A stretch of DNA of 64,000 nt from Actinomadura rudentiformis (lineage in GTDB: Bacteria; Actinomycetota; Actinomycetes; Streptosporangiales; Streptosporangiaceae), in assembly GCF_008923185.1 (NCBI RefSeq), contig NZ_WBMT01000004.1:372001-436000 (forward strand), written 5' to 3'. Below, one piece after another: positions 14,970 to 24,118 of the stretch. The notes beneath the pieces are model-generated. The model saw nothing but the letters and a program-made list of their open reading frames with translations, searched no databases and had not been told where the DNA came from. Numbering within the stretch: position 1 is the first letter of the stretch; every line of letters begins with the position of its first letter. The position numbers and the translations under genes were made by a program.

Positions 14970-15406
14970 GCCACCGACCCGCGTTCCCGCTGAACGGACC
15001 TGTAGCGGACGGCCAGCCGGGACAGGGCGACCGCACCGGCCAGCAGCCCGGCGTCGCGCAAGGCCACGTCGTAGAAGTCCGGGATCGTCAGCAGGTTGAC
15101 GATGATCCCGGCCAGCCACGCGGCGACCAGCAGGCCACCGAACCGCGGCGCCACCGCCACGACGATCCCGGCGACGATCTCGACCACGCCGACGGCGTAC
15201 ATGGCCTGCTGCGCGGTGCCCGGAACCAGGTCGTTGATCCACGGCGCCAGGTAGCTCGGCCAGTCGGCGAGCAGGCCGGTGAACTTGTCGAGCCCGAACA
15301 CCACGGGCGCCACGCTGAACACCACGCGCAGCACCAGGTAGGCCTGGTAGCCCGGATCACTCAGCACGTCACGATCAGGTGCTCGCACGGACAGATGTGT
15401 GGTCAT
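14966..15406 (-). CDS. DoxX-family membrane protein
   Basis: 146 residues from the ATG at 15406 (GGGAGGA upstream). Four hydrophobic helices, beginning with YLVLRVVFSVAPVVFGLDKFTGLL, and the GVVEIVAGIVVAVAPRFGG segment typical of DoxX/DoxD-like quinone- or thiosulfate-linked membrane proteins. It is translationally coupled to folE downstream and divergent from a cysteine-rich HTH regulator, with which it probably forms a redox or sulfur-stress unit. Confidence 0.85.
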   Translation of the reverse strand: MTTHLSVRAPDRDVLSDPGYQAYLVLRVVFSVAPVVFGLDKFTGLLADWPSYLAPWINDLVPGTAQQAMYAVGVVEIVAGIVVAVAPRFGGLLVAAWLAGIIVNLLTIPDFYDVALRDAGLLAGAVALSRLAVRYRSVQRERGSVA

Positions 15407-15414
15407 CGCGTCCT

Positions 15415-15466
15415 CCCTGTGTAACGACAACTCGTGTTAACGTTAGAACGTTGAGAGGATTTCTTC
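15415..15466. promoter_or_regulatory. Repeat-rich divergent promoter region (doxX / HTH regulator)
   Basis: The 80-base divergent interval contains AACGTT twice (AACGTTAGAACGTT, near 15438-15451) and CAACTCGTGTTA, reminiscent of CAAC...GTTG half sites used by SufR-like proteins. Probable operator for the adjacent regulator; no exact palindrome could be assigned. Confidence 0.4.
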
Positions 15467-15486
15467 AAGAGAAATGGTTTTTAGAG

Positions 15487-16155
15487 ATGGACGAGTCGCT
15501 GACCTCGCGTGTCTCGGCGGTGGCCGCGCTCGATGAGCCGACCCGGCGCAGGCTCTACGACTTCGTGGTGCGGCAACCGGCCCCTGTCACCCGCGACGCC
15601 GCCGCCGAGGCGCTGGGGTTGTCGCGCAGCACGGTGGTGTTCCACCTGGACCGGCTCGTCGGCCAGGGATTGCTGGAAGTGGTCTCCGAGCGCCGCACAG
15701 GCGGGCCCGGCGCCGGCCGCCCGTCCAAGCTGTACCGGCGCGCCGACCAGCAGATCGCGGTGTCGCTGCCCGACCGGCAGTACGAACTGGCCGGGCAGTT
15801 GCTGGCCACCGCCGTTCAGGAGGCCGACGCCACCGGCCGGTCACCGCGAACGATCCTGGAACGGCTCGCCCGCCAACTGGGTCAGGACATCGGCCGCGCC
15901 TCGCGTGACGCCCACCACGTGATGGAGGTGTTGGAGGACTTCGGATTCGAGCCACGCCGCCTCGACACCGAGATCATCCTGGGCAACTGCCCGTTCCACA
16001 CCCTGGCGCAACAGCACACCGACCTGGTGTGCGGCATGAACCTGAGCCTGCTCACCGGACTGCTCGACGAACTGAACGCGACCGATCTGACCGCCCGCCT
16101 GCAACCCCAGCCCGGCCACTGCTGTGTCCGCCTCCAGCAGCAGGCCAACCCTTGA
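15487..16155 (+). CDS. HTH transcriptional regulator with SufR-like cysteine domain
   Basis: 222 residues from the ATG at 15487. N-terminal winged helix: LDEPTRRRLYDFVVRQPAPVTRDAAAEALGLSRSTVVFHLDRLVGQGLLE. C-terminal domain with GNCPFHTLAQQHTDLVCGMN and a closing HCCVRL, a cysteine arrangement close to that of SufR-type iron-sulfur regulators. It is therefore likely to sense an Fe-S cluster, iron or redox state. Divergent from doxX-folE, whose expression it probably controls; AACGTT and CAAC/GTTA repeats lie between them. The ribosome site is weak. Confidence 0.8.
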   Translation: MDESLTSRVSAVAALDEPTRRRLYDFVVRQPAPVTRDAAAEALGLSRSTVVFHLDRLVGQGLLEVVSERRTGGPGAGRPSKLYRRADQQIAVSLPDRQYELAGQLLATAVQEADATGRSPRTILERLARQLGQDIGRASRDAHHVMEVLEDFGFEPRRLDTEIILGNCPFHTLAQQHTDLVCGMNLSLLTGLLDELNATDLTARLQPQPGHCCVRLQQQANP

Positions 16156-16189
16156 CCAAAATGGAACGCCTGTCCGACGCAGTCGGCCA

Positions 16190-17113
16190 TCAGCGTCCGA
16201 GGAGTGCGCGCAGGAAGAACGCGACGTTGGCTGGGCGTTCGCCCAGGCGCCGCATGAAGTACGGGTACCACTCGGTGCCGTAGGGAAGGTACACGCGTAG
16301 CCGCAGGCCTTGGTCCGCCAAGAGCTCCTGCAGCCGCGGGCGGACCCCGAAGAGCATCTGGAACTCGTAGTCCTTCGGCGTGCGCCCGGCCTCCTCGGCG
16401 AGGCGCGCGGCGATGGCGATCAGGCGTGCGTCGTGCGTGGCGACCATCGGATAGCCCTTCCCACGCATCAGGATCTTCAGGCAGCGCACGTACGAGACGT
16501 CCACCTGCGATTTGTCTTGATAGGCGACCGACGCCGGCTCGTCGTAGGCACCCTTGCAGAGCCGGATCCTTGAGCCCAGGGCCGAGAAGTCGGCGCAGTC
16601 GGCCTCCGTCCGCTTGAGATAGGACTGGAGAACGACTCCGGTGCCGGGGAAGTCGGCCAGCAGCGAGCGGACGATCTCCAGCGTGGAGTCGGTGGTCGTG
16701 TGATCCTCCATATCGACGGTGACCGTCGTCCCGGCCGCCGTCGCCGCTTCGCAGATACGCCGCGTGTTCTCGAGAGCGATCTTGTCCCCGTCCACCGGCA
16801 GGGCCTGGCCGAGAGCGGAGAGTTTCACCGAGACCTCCGCCGTGTCGGCCAGGCATTCGTCGTGGAGCCGCCGCAGCAGCATGCGGTAGGCCTCGACCGT
16901 GTGCTCCGCACGGGTGTGATCGAGTATTTCCTCGCCGAGATGGTCCAGCGAGATCAGCCGATCGCCGGCGAGATCGCGGACGACGCGTATGGCGTCGTCC
17001 ACACCGGGACCGGCGATGAACCGGTCCACGACCGGCCGCATCACGGGAGTGCCTTCGACGACGGCCCGGCATGCGGACGAGCGGGACGCGGCGATCAATC
17101 CGGAGCGGAGCAT
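16190..17113 (-). CDS. putB: Proline dehydrogenase
   Basis: 307 residues, the length of the monofunctional FAD enzyme of Gram-positives. Visible are the barrel segments EVSVKLSALGQ, TVDMEDHTTTD, RIRLCKGAYDEP and, near the C-terminus, LRVYLPYGTEWYPYFMRRLGERPANV, the conserved FAD/substrate motif of PutA/PutB. It oxidises proline to pyrroline-5-carboxylate on the membrane face. Directly downstream of pruA (15-base gap), forming the two-step proline-to-glutamate operon. Start ATG at 17113; no strong ribosome site between the genes. Confidence 0.95.
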   Translation of the reverse strand: MLRSGLIAASRSSACRAVVEGTPVMRPVVDRFIAGPGVDDAIRVVRDLAGDRLISLDHLGEEILDHTRAEHTVEAYRMLLRRLHDECLADTAEVSVKLSALGQALPVDGDKIALENTRRICEAATAAGTTVTVDMEDHTTTDSTLEIVRSLLADFPGTGVVLQSYLKRTEADCADFSALGSRIRLCKGAYDEPASVAYQDKSQVDVSYVRCLKILMRGKGYPMVATHDARLIAIAARLAEEAGRTPKDYEFQMLFGVRPRLQELLADQGLRLRVYLPYGTEWYPYFMRRLGERPANVAFFLRALLGR

Positions 17114-17128
17114 GCCTGCTCCCCCTTT

Positions 17129-18760
<1,632 letters not shown>

Positions 18761-18822
18761 GAAGGTAAGGAAGCGCTGACCATTCGCGGATCGGACGATC
18801 GGCTACAGTTCGGGCGTGCTCC

Positions 18823-18838
18823 TTGTTCGATCGGACAA
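18823..18838. promoter_or_regulatory. Near-palindromic operator shared with the permease promoter
   Basis: TTGTTCGATCGGACAA, a 16-bp near-palindrome between pruA and the PucR-family gene. The permease gene at 20640-22094 has TTGACCGATCGGACAA upstream of it (22224-22239), 14 of 16 bases the same. Likely site for the PucR-type activator. Confidence 0.6.
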
Positions 18839-18841
18839 CCC

Positions 18842-20560
18842 ATGCTGAACGATGATCGATTGCCCAGCGGCGATCGATTGCCCAGCGGCGATCGGTCGCG
18901 AGGCGATGATCGATTGCTGAGCGACGATCGCCTGCTCAGCGACGATCACCTGCTGAGCGACGATCTCTTGCCGAGCGAGCCCTGGACGACGTTGCGGCAG
19001 TTGCTGGTCGCGGTCGGCGAGCCGCTGATGGAGCTGGACGCCGGCAGCCTCGACGTCACGGTCCGCGGCGTCGCGCTCCTTGACCCCGATGACGATCTGA
19101 GCAGTTGCCCCGGGGAGCTGGTGCTGGTCATCGGCGCGCGCGGCCGGGAAGCCGCCCGATACGTCCGCATGGCGGCGCGGGCCGGCGCGTCCGCGGTCGC
19201 CGTCAAGGCCGCAGGCAGGGCGGATGACCTGGGCGCCGTCGCGGAGGACGCCGGGGTGGCGCTGCTCACCGTGCAGCCACAGGTGCGGTGGGATCAGCTG
19301 CAGGCGCTGGTCCGTGAAGTGCTCGAAGGCGCGAGGCTGGCCGCCGAGTCCGATGTCGAGCACGGTGACCTGTTCACGCTGGCGCAGACCGTCGCCGTGC
19401 TTGCCGGAGGCGCGGTGAGCATCGAGGACACGGGCAGCCGGGTGCTCGCCTACTCGCGTTCCGACAACGAGATCGACGAGATGCGCAGGTTGTCGATCCT
19501 TGGCTGGGAAGGGCCGAAGCAATACCTGGCGCTGCTGCGCGAGTGGGGTGTGTTCCACCGGCTGCGGTCCAGCGAGAACGTGGTGCGTGTCGACGAGCGG
19601 CCCGAACTGGGCATCCGGCGGCGCCTGGCCATCGGGATCCGCGCGGGCGAACGGCATCTCGGCACGATCTGGGTGCAGGAGGGCGACCGGCCCTTCGCCG
19701 AGCATGCCGAGAGCGCTCTGCTCGGTGCTGCGCGGATCGCCGCCGTGCACCTGCTACGGCGGCGCGGCTCGCCTGGCGTCCGATCGCCGCAGGATCTGGT
19801 GGTCGGCCTGCTCGAAGGGCGGATCAGCGCCGACCTGGTCGCCGGGCAGCTCGGCCTCGATCCGTCCGCGTCGGCGATCGTGCTCGCCTTCGCGCCGCGT
19901 GAGGTCGAGCATGACCGCTCCGAGCACGAGCTGCGCCAGCTGGAGACCGGCAACGTCGTATCCGTGCACGCGACGTCCTACCGCCGCGGCGCGCTCGTCG
20001 GCACGCTCGGCTCACGGGTGTACGCCGTGCTGCCCGAGGTGCCGACCGGTGCGGCGGAACCGGCGTTGACGGCGCTCGCCGAGCACGTCATAGCCGTCCT
20101 CGGGCGGGCCGGCACGCGGGCCCAGGCGGCCATCGGGTCGCCCGTGCCCACCCTCGCCGAGGTCGTCATGTCCCGCTCGGAAGCCGACAGGGTGCTCGAC
20201 ACGATGGCCCGCACACCGGACCGGGACATGGCGACGATCGGCGATCTTCGTTCGGAGGTGCTGCTCGCGGAGACGCTGGCCCTGCTGGAGGCCAACCCGG
20301 ATCTCCGTGACCCGGCGGTCACCGCCCTGGTCGAGCACGACGCCGCGCACGGCACGGAACTCGTGACCTCGCTGCTGGCCTATCTCGACGCGCTGGGCGA
20401 CGTCCGGGCCGCGGCAGACCGGCTCCACATCCACCCGAACACACTGCGGTACCGGATCCGCCGCGCCACGGCGGTCACCGGCCTCGACCTCGCGGATCCT
20501 GGGGGGCGCCTCTTCTGCCACCTCCAACTCATGCTCGTCACCCGCTCGTCCGGCCCATAG
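18842..20560 (+). CDS. PucR-family transcriptional regulator, PruC-like
   Basis: About 572 residues from the ATG at 18842. After a repetitive N-terminus come a PucR purine-catabolism-type N domain (TLRQLLVAVGEPLMELDAG onward, residues about 45-160), a central GGDEF-like region and a C-terminal PucR helix-turn-helix (LLAYLDALGDVRAAADRLHIHPNTLRYRIRR). It is divergent from pruA-putB. The best parallel is PruC, the PucR-type activator of proline catabolism described in mycobacteria. The N-terminus carries about six D-D-R-L-L-S-like hexapeptides from an 18-bp tandem array; the true start could lie beyond it, near TTLRQLLVA. The gene ends in a terminator hairpin that includes its stop codon. Confidence 0.88.
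   Translation: MLNDDRLPSGDRLPSGDRSRGDDRLLSDDRLLSDDHLLSDDLLPSEPWTTLRQLLVAVGEPLMELDAGSLDVTVRGVALLDPDDDLSSCPGELVLVIGARGREAARYVRMAARAGASAVAVKAAGRADDLGAVAEDAGVALLTVQPQVRWDQLQALVREVLEGARLAAESDVEHGDLFTLAQTVAVLAGGAVSIEDTGSRVLAYSRSDNEIDEMRRLSILGWEGPKQYLALLREWGVFHRLRSSENVVRVDERPELGIRRRLAIGIRAGERHLGTIWVQEGDRPFAEHAESALLGAARIAAVHLLRRRGSPGVRSPQDLVVGLLEGRISADLVAGQLGLDPSASAIVLAFAPREVEHDRSEHELRQLETGNVVSVHATSYRRGALVGTLGSRVYAVLPEVPTGAAEPALTALAEHVIAVLGRAGTRAQAAIGSPVPTLAEVVMSRSEADRVLDTMARTPDRDMATIGDLRSEVLLAETLALLEANPDLRDPAVTALVEHDAAHGTELVTSLLAYLDALGDVRAAADRLHIHPNTLRYRIRRATAVTGLDLADPGGRLFCHLQLMLVTRSSGP
18851..18971 (+). repeat. 18-bp tandem array with GATCG cores at the start of the PucR-type gene
   Basis: Seven degenerate units of about 18 bp, for example CGATCGATTGCCCAGCGG and CGATCGCCTGCTCAGCGA, each opening with a GATC core like that of the 18823-18838 operator. 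In frame they encode a D-D/G-D-R-L-L/P-S hexapeptide series. It may be coding low complexity, an array of regulator binding sites, or both. Confidence 0.8.
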
Positions 20561-20584
20561 GACCCGCGCGGTCCTATGGGCCGG
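20550..20584. terminator. Bidirectional terminator between PucR-type gene and permease
   Basis: 15-bp perfect inverted repeat (CCGGCCCATAGGACC and complement) with a 5-base loop. The regulator's stop codon is inside the left arm; the convergent permease gene ends 56 bases further on. Confidence 0.75.
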
Positions 20585-20639
20585 TCCGAGCGGCGACACG
20601 TCGCCGTCCGGTCAGTGACCTTGCCGATGGCCGGTCGGG

Positions 20640-22094
20640 TCAGCGATCGGCGTCGATGTCCCGTCGGCGATTGGCGAGCAATGACCTGCGCCGTCCGTAG
20701 GCGAAATAGAAGAGGATCCCGGCGGCGAACCAGAAGGAGAAGCGCAGCCAGGTCTCCGCTGTCAGGAAGGTGATCAGCCAGAGGGAGAACACCACGCCGA
20801 TGATGGGCACCACCGGCATCCCCGGGCAGCGGAACTCGCGCGGCAGGTCCGGCCTGCGGTAGCGGAGCACGATGACCGCGACGCAGACCACCACGAACGC
20901 GAGCAGAATCCCGATGTTGGTGAGCTCGGCGGCCTCACCGATCGGCAGCAACCCCGCGATCACCGCCGAAGCGCAGCCCAGGATCCAGGTGATCCGCGTC
21001 GGTGCCTTCTTGGTCGGGTGCGTCTTGCCCAGCCAGCCCGGCAACAGGCCGTCGCGGCTCATCGAGAAGCCGACCCTGGCCGCCCCCATCAGGAAGGTGA
21101 AGAGCACGGTGAGGATGCCGAGGATGGCGCCCACGGCGATGATCGCGCCCAGCCACCCCATGCCGGCCGAGTCGAACGCGCTGGAGAACGCGGCCTCACT
21201 GTCGATCTTCGTGTAGTTGACCATGCCGGTGAGGACGAGGCAGGCCAGGACGTAGAGCACCATGGAGATGCCCAGCGAGTACATGATCGCCTTGGGCATG
21301 TGCTTGCGGGAGTCCACGGACTCCTCGGCGGCGGTGCTCATCGCGTCGTATCCGAACACCGCGAAGAACACCGTCGCGGCGCCGGTCATCGCCCCGGACC
21401 AGCCGAAGGGCGCGAAGGGCTGGTAGTTGCCGGCGTGGATGTGGAACGCGCCAACCGTGATCACCAGGAGCACCACGCCGATCTTGAGGTACACCAGCAG
21501 GGTCTCGAACCGCGCCGCACCGCGCATGCCCTGGTTGAGGATGTAGGCGACCAGCAGGCACAGCAGCATCGCGAACAGATTGACCTTGTACGAGCCCGGA
21601 GCGACTCCCTCCGGCTCCGTGCCCGGGGCTCCCAGCATCCAGTTCGGCAGTGAGATGTGCATGAAGCCGAGCAGATCGTTGAAGTAGCCGGAGATCCCGA
21701 TGGCCACGACCGCGACGATCGCGGTGTACTCCAGCAGCAGGTCCCAGCCGATGGCCCAGCCGACGATCTCTCCGAGCACCACATAGCCATAGGTGTAGGC
21801 CGATCCGGCGCGCGGGATGAGTCCGGCGAACTCGGCGTACGAGAACGCGGCGGCCGCGCTGGCGATGCCGGCGATCAGGAACGAGATCAGCACCGCGGGC
21901 CCGGCCGTATCGTGGGCGACGGCTCCGGCGAGAGAGAAGATCCCCGCACCGATGATGCCGCCGATCCCGATGGCGGTGAGCTGCCACAGGCCGAGCGTGC
22001 GTTGCAGCCCGTTCGACTCCACATCGTCGTCGATGAGCTCGATCGGTTTCCGGCGCAAGACTCCCGTACGGGGCTTGGGCAATGTCGAAGACAT
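20640..22094 (-). CDS. APC-family amino-acid permease (cationic amino-acid transporter type)
   Basis: 484 residues, about 12 to 13 transmembrane helices. The first helix carries the APC substrate-binding motif IGIGGIIGAGIFSLAG, followed by AGIASAAAAFSYAEFAGLIPRAGSAYTYGYVVLGE, typical of the CAT/YfnA subgroup. Imports amino acids by proton symport. Substrate is inferred, not shown: it lies next to the proline catabolic genes and its upstream region (22224-22239) carries nearly the same palindrome as the pruA promoter, so proline or a relative is plausible. Confidence 0.9.
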   Translation of the reverse strand: MSSTLPKPRTGVLRRKPIELIDDDVESNGLQRTLGLWQLTAIGIGGIIGAGIFSLAGAVAHDTAGPAVLISFLIAGIASAAAAFSYAEFAGLIPRAGSAYTYGYVVLGEIVGWAIGWDLLLEYTAIVAVVAIGISGYFNDLLGFMHISLPNWMLGAPGTEPEGVAPGSYKVNLFAMLLCLLVAYILNQGMRGAARFETLLVYLKIGVVLLVITVGAFHIHAGNYQPFAPFGWSGAMTGAATVFFAVFGYDAMSTAAEESVDSRKHMPKAIMYSLGISMVLYVLACLVLTGMVNYTKIDSEAAFSSAFDSAGMGWLGAIIAVGAILGILTVLFTFLMGAARVGFSMSRDGLLPGWLGKTHPTKKAPTRITWILGCASAVIAGLLPIGEAAELTNIGILLAFVVVCVAVIVLRYRRPDLPREFRCPGMPVVPIIGVVFSLWLITFLTAETWLRFSFWFAAGILFYFAYGRRRSLLANRRRDIDADR

Positions 22095-22402
22095 GCGTCT
22101 CCTCTCGAAGGCGGCCAGTCGGCGGGGTCCGAAACGCCCGATCGACGGGGACGATGTCGGACGACGTTAGCCAGGTCACAGAGGCTTCGATGTGTTCAGC
22201 TGGTCAACGTTGCCCTCGCCAACTTGACCGATCGGACAAACGACACCCGTCCCACGGCCGCAAAAGCCTCCACCGAGGCGCCATCGGACCCACGGCCGGG
22301 AGCGAGCCCGGGCCGCGCCCGTACGAGTTTCCGGGGTGAAATGCTCGTCCGTTGGCGGACATGTGGTGGTCGTCCGGTCCGTACGGCGAGAGGAAAGCAC
22401 AC
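22095..22402. other. Divergent intergenic region (permease / ECF sigma)
   Basis: No gene supported in about 308 bases. It contains the operator-like TTGACCGATCGGACAA at 22224-22239 and the ribosome site (GAGAGGAAA) of the sigma factor gene. No clear -35/-10 pair could be assigned. Confidence 0.5.
22224..22239. promoter_or_regulatory. Permease copy of the proline-locus operator
   Basis: TTGACCGATCGGACAA; two mismatches to the element at 18823-18838, with the CGATCGGACAA half identical. It lies 130-145 bases upstream of the permease start. Suggests one regulator for transport and catabolism. Confidence 0.55.
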
Positions 22403-22993
22403 GTGTCAGCCATTCCGGAGGCTTCACATCCACCTGATGAACGGAGACGCCGCTTCGAGCAGGTCTATGCCGCCCACCGGGGCAAGATCCTCGCCTACGC
22501 GCTGCGCCGCACGGCCGATCCGCAGGACGCGGCCGACATCCTCGCCGAGACCTTCCTGATCGCTTGGCGGAAGCTGGACGACGTGCCGCGCGGCGAGGAG
22601 GCCCGGCTCTGGTTGTACGGCGTCGCGCGCCGCGTACTGGCCAACCATCATCGGGGCGAACGCCGCCGGTCGGCACTGGTCGGTGACCTGGCCGGGCAGC
22701 TGCGAATCGATCTCGCGATGCACCGCCCGCCCCAGCAGGAGGGCGAACTGGCCGCGATCGCGGCGGCGTTCGGCGAACTCTCCGAGGACGACCGGGAGCT
22801 GCTGTCCCTGGTCGGCTGGGAGGGCCTCGACCACGGCGAGATCGCGGCCGTGCTGGGCTGCTCGCGCAACGCGGTGCGGATCCGGCTGTATCGGGCCCGC
22901 CGCCGGTTCGCCCGCGGACTCGACCTGCACGGAGCCCACGCCCCGCGCAACCACGCACTGTCGGCAGCGGTCATCAACGGAGAACGCTCATGA
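22403..22993 (+). CDS. ECF RNA polymerase sigma factor
   Basis: 196 residues from the GTG at 22403, chosen for the GAGAGGAAA ribosome site upstream. Sigma region 2 is FEQVYAAHRGKILAYALRRTADPQDAADILAETFLIAWRKLDDVP; region 4 contains LSEDDRELLSLVGWEGLDHGEIAAVLGCSRNAVRIRLYRARRRF. Its 3' end overlaps the next gene (ATGA), a CU044_5270-family membrane protein. This pairing is common in actinomycetes, with the partner probably acting as an anti-sigma-like regulator. Confidence 0.92.
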   Translation: MSAIPEASHPPDERRRRFEQVYAAHRGKILAYALRRTADPQDAADILAETFLIAWRKLDDVPRGEEARLWLYGVARRVLANHHRGERRRSALVGDLAGQLRIDLAMHRPPQQEGELAAIAAAFGELSEDDRELLSLVGWEGLDHGEIAAVLGCSRNAVRIRLYRARRRFARGLDLHGAHAPRNHALSAAVINGERS

Positions 22994-23979
22994 ACCACGA
23001 CATCGACACCCTCACCAACCGCATCAACCCGGTCACCGACGCCCGCGCCGCCGAACTGCTCACCGACGAAACGGCCGCCGACCTTGCCAGGCGGATCACC
23101 ACCGCCACCGCCGAGGCCGACGAACTCCCCGCCACCCCGGCTCGGACCCGCGGCCGGCGCAGACTGACCATCGGGCTGCCCCTGCTGGCCACGGGCGTGG
23201 CCGGCGCGGTGGTCGCCGTCTCGCTCGTCACGCAGTCCGAGGACTCCGGTGGGCCCGTCCGGCTCACGCCGACGCAGGCCACGCAGGGACAGATCAAGCT
23301 GGCCTCCGCGCTCAGCTTCACCCGGAAGGACCGCTACCTCGATGTGCGCGTCCGCGACCCGTACGCCGACCCCAAGCGGTACAGGGCGGAGTTCGCCCAG
23401 CACGGCCTGAACGTCAGCCTGAGCCTGGTGCCCGTCTCGCCTTCGATGGTGGGCACCGTCGTGATGCAGGACACCAGCGAGGGGACGCGTCCCGGCGACA
23501 TCACCGACCTGCGCGTCAAGGGTGCCTGCGAGGTGCCCAGCGGCGGGAACGACTGCACGGTGGGTGTGCGGATCCGGACCGGCTACAAGGGCAGCGCCGC
23601 CATCGTCTTCGGCCGCGCCGCGCGCCGCGGTGAGAAGTACGAGAGCACCGCTCAGCCGGACGCGCGCGGAGAGGCCATGCACGGGATGGTGTACCGCAAG
23701 CGGCATGTGTCACAGGTGCTGGCCGCGCTGAAGAAGCGGGACATCACCGTCCCCGAGTACCGCGTCATGGTGGGCAACGAAAGCCAGGTCCGCTATCCGG
23801 GGCAGGTCCCGGGGAACTGGTACGTCCACAGCGCCGTCCCGTGGGCGGACGGTCAGGTGATGCTCTTCGTCGGCCCCAAGCCCACCGAGGCGCAGCGGCC
23901 GAACTCCTCACCGCCGGGGGTCCCGGTCCAGCCCAGCTCCCCGCCGCAGGTCACCCCCAGCGCGACCCCCACGACCTGA
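22990..23979 (+). CDS. CU044_5270-family membrane protein (sigma-factor partner)
   Basis: 329 residues. A short cytoplasmic N-terminus with ADLARRITTATAEAD is followed by one membrane helix (LTIGLPLLATGVAGAVVAVSLV, residues about 56-77) and a long extracytoplasmic domain. This layout and the coupling by ATGA to an ECF sigma gene fit the CU044_5270 family, thought to act as transmembrane regulators of their sigma factor. There is no zinc-binding anti-sigma motif. The C-terminus is a Pro/Ser-rich tail. A strong terminator follows. Confidence 0.85.
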   Translation: MNHDIDTLTNRINPVTDARAAELLTDETAADLARRITTATAEADELPATPARTRGRRRLTIGLPLLATGVAGAVVAVSLVTQSEDSGGPVRLTPTQATQGQIKLASALSFTRKDRYLDVRVRDPYADPKRYRAEFAQHGLNVSLSLVPVSPSMVGTVVMQDTSEGTRPGDITDLRVKGACEVPSGGNDCTVGVRIRTGYKGSAAIVFGRAARRGEKYESTAQPDARGEAMHGMVYRKRHVSQVLAALKKRDITVPEYRVMVGNESQVRYPGQVPGNWYVHSAVPWADGQVMLFVGPKPTEAQRPNSSPPGVPVQPSSPPQVTPSATPTT

Positions 23980-23995
23980 TCGTCGAGACCGGCCC

Positions 23996-24037
23996 GCCGG
24001 ACGCCCCGTTCCCCCGCCTGGGAACGGGGCGTCCGGC
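23996..24037 (+). terminator. Strong terminator after the sigma/partner operon
   Basis: 18-bp perfect inverted repeat (GCCGGACGCCCCGTTCCC and complement) with a 6-base loop, 16 bases past the stop codon, followed by an A/T-richer stretch. Confidence 0.8.
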
Positions 24038-24118
24038 ATTGAAATGATCTTCCAGACCCGGACATGTCCTCCGTGTGGCCGGCGCGATCCGCCGGCCGTT
24101 TCCATGGAGGGAGATCCC

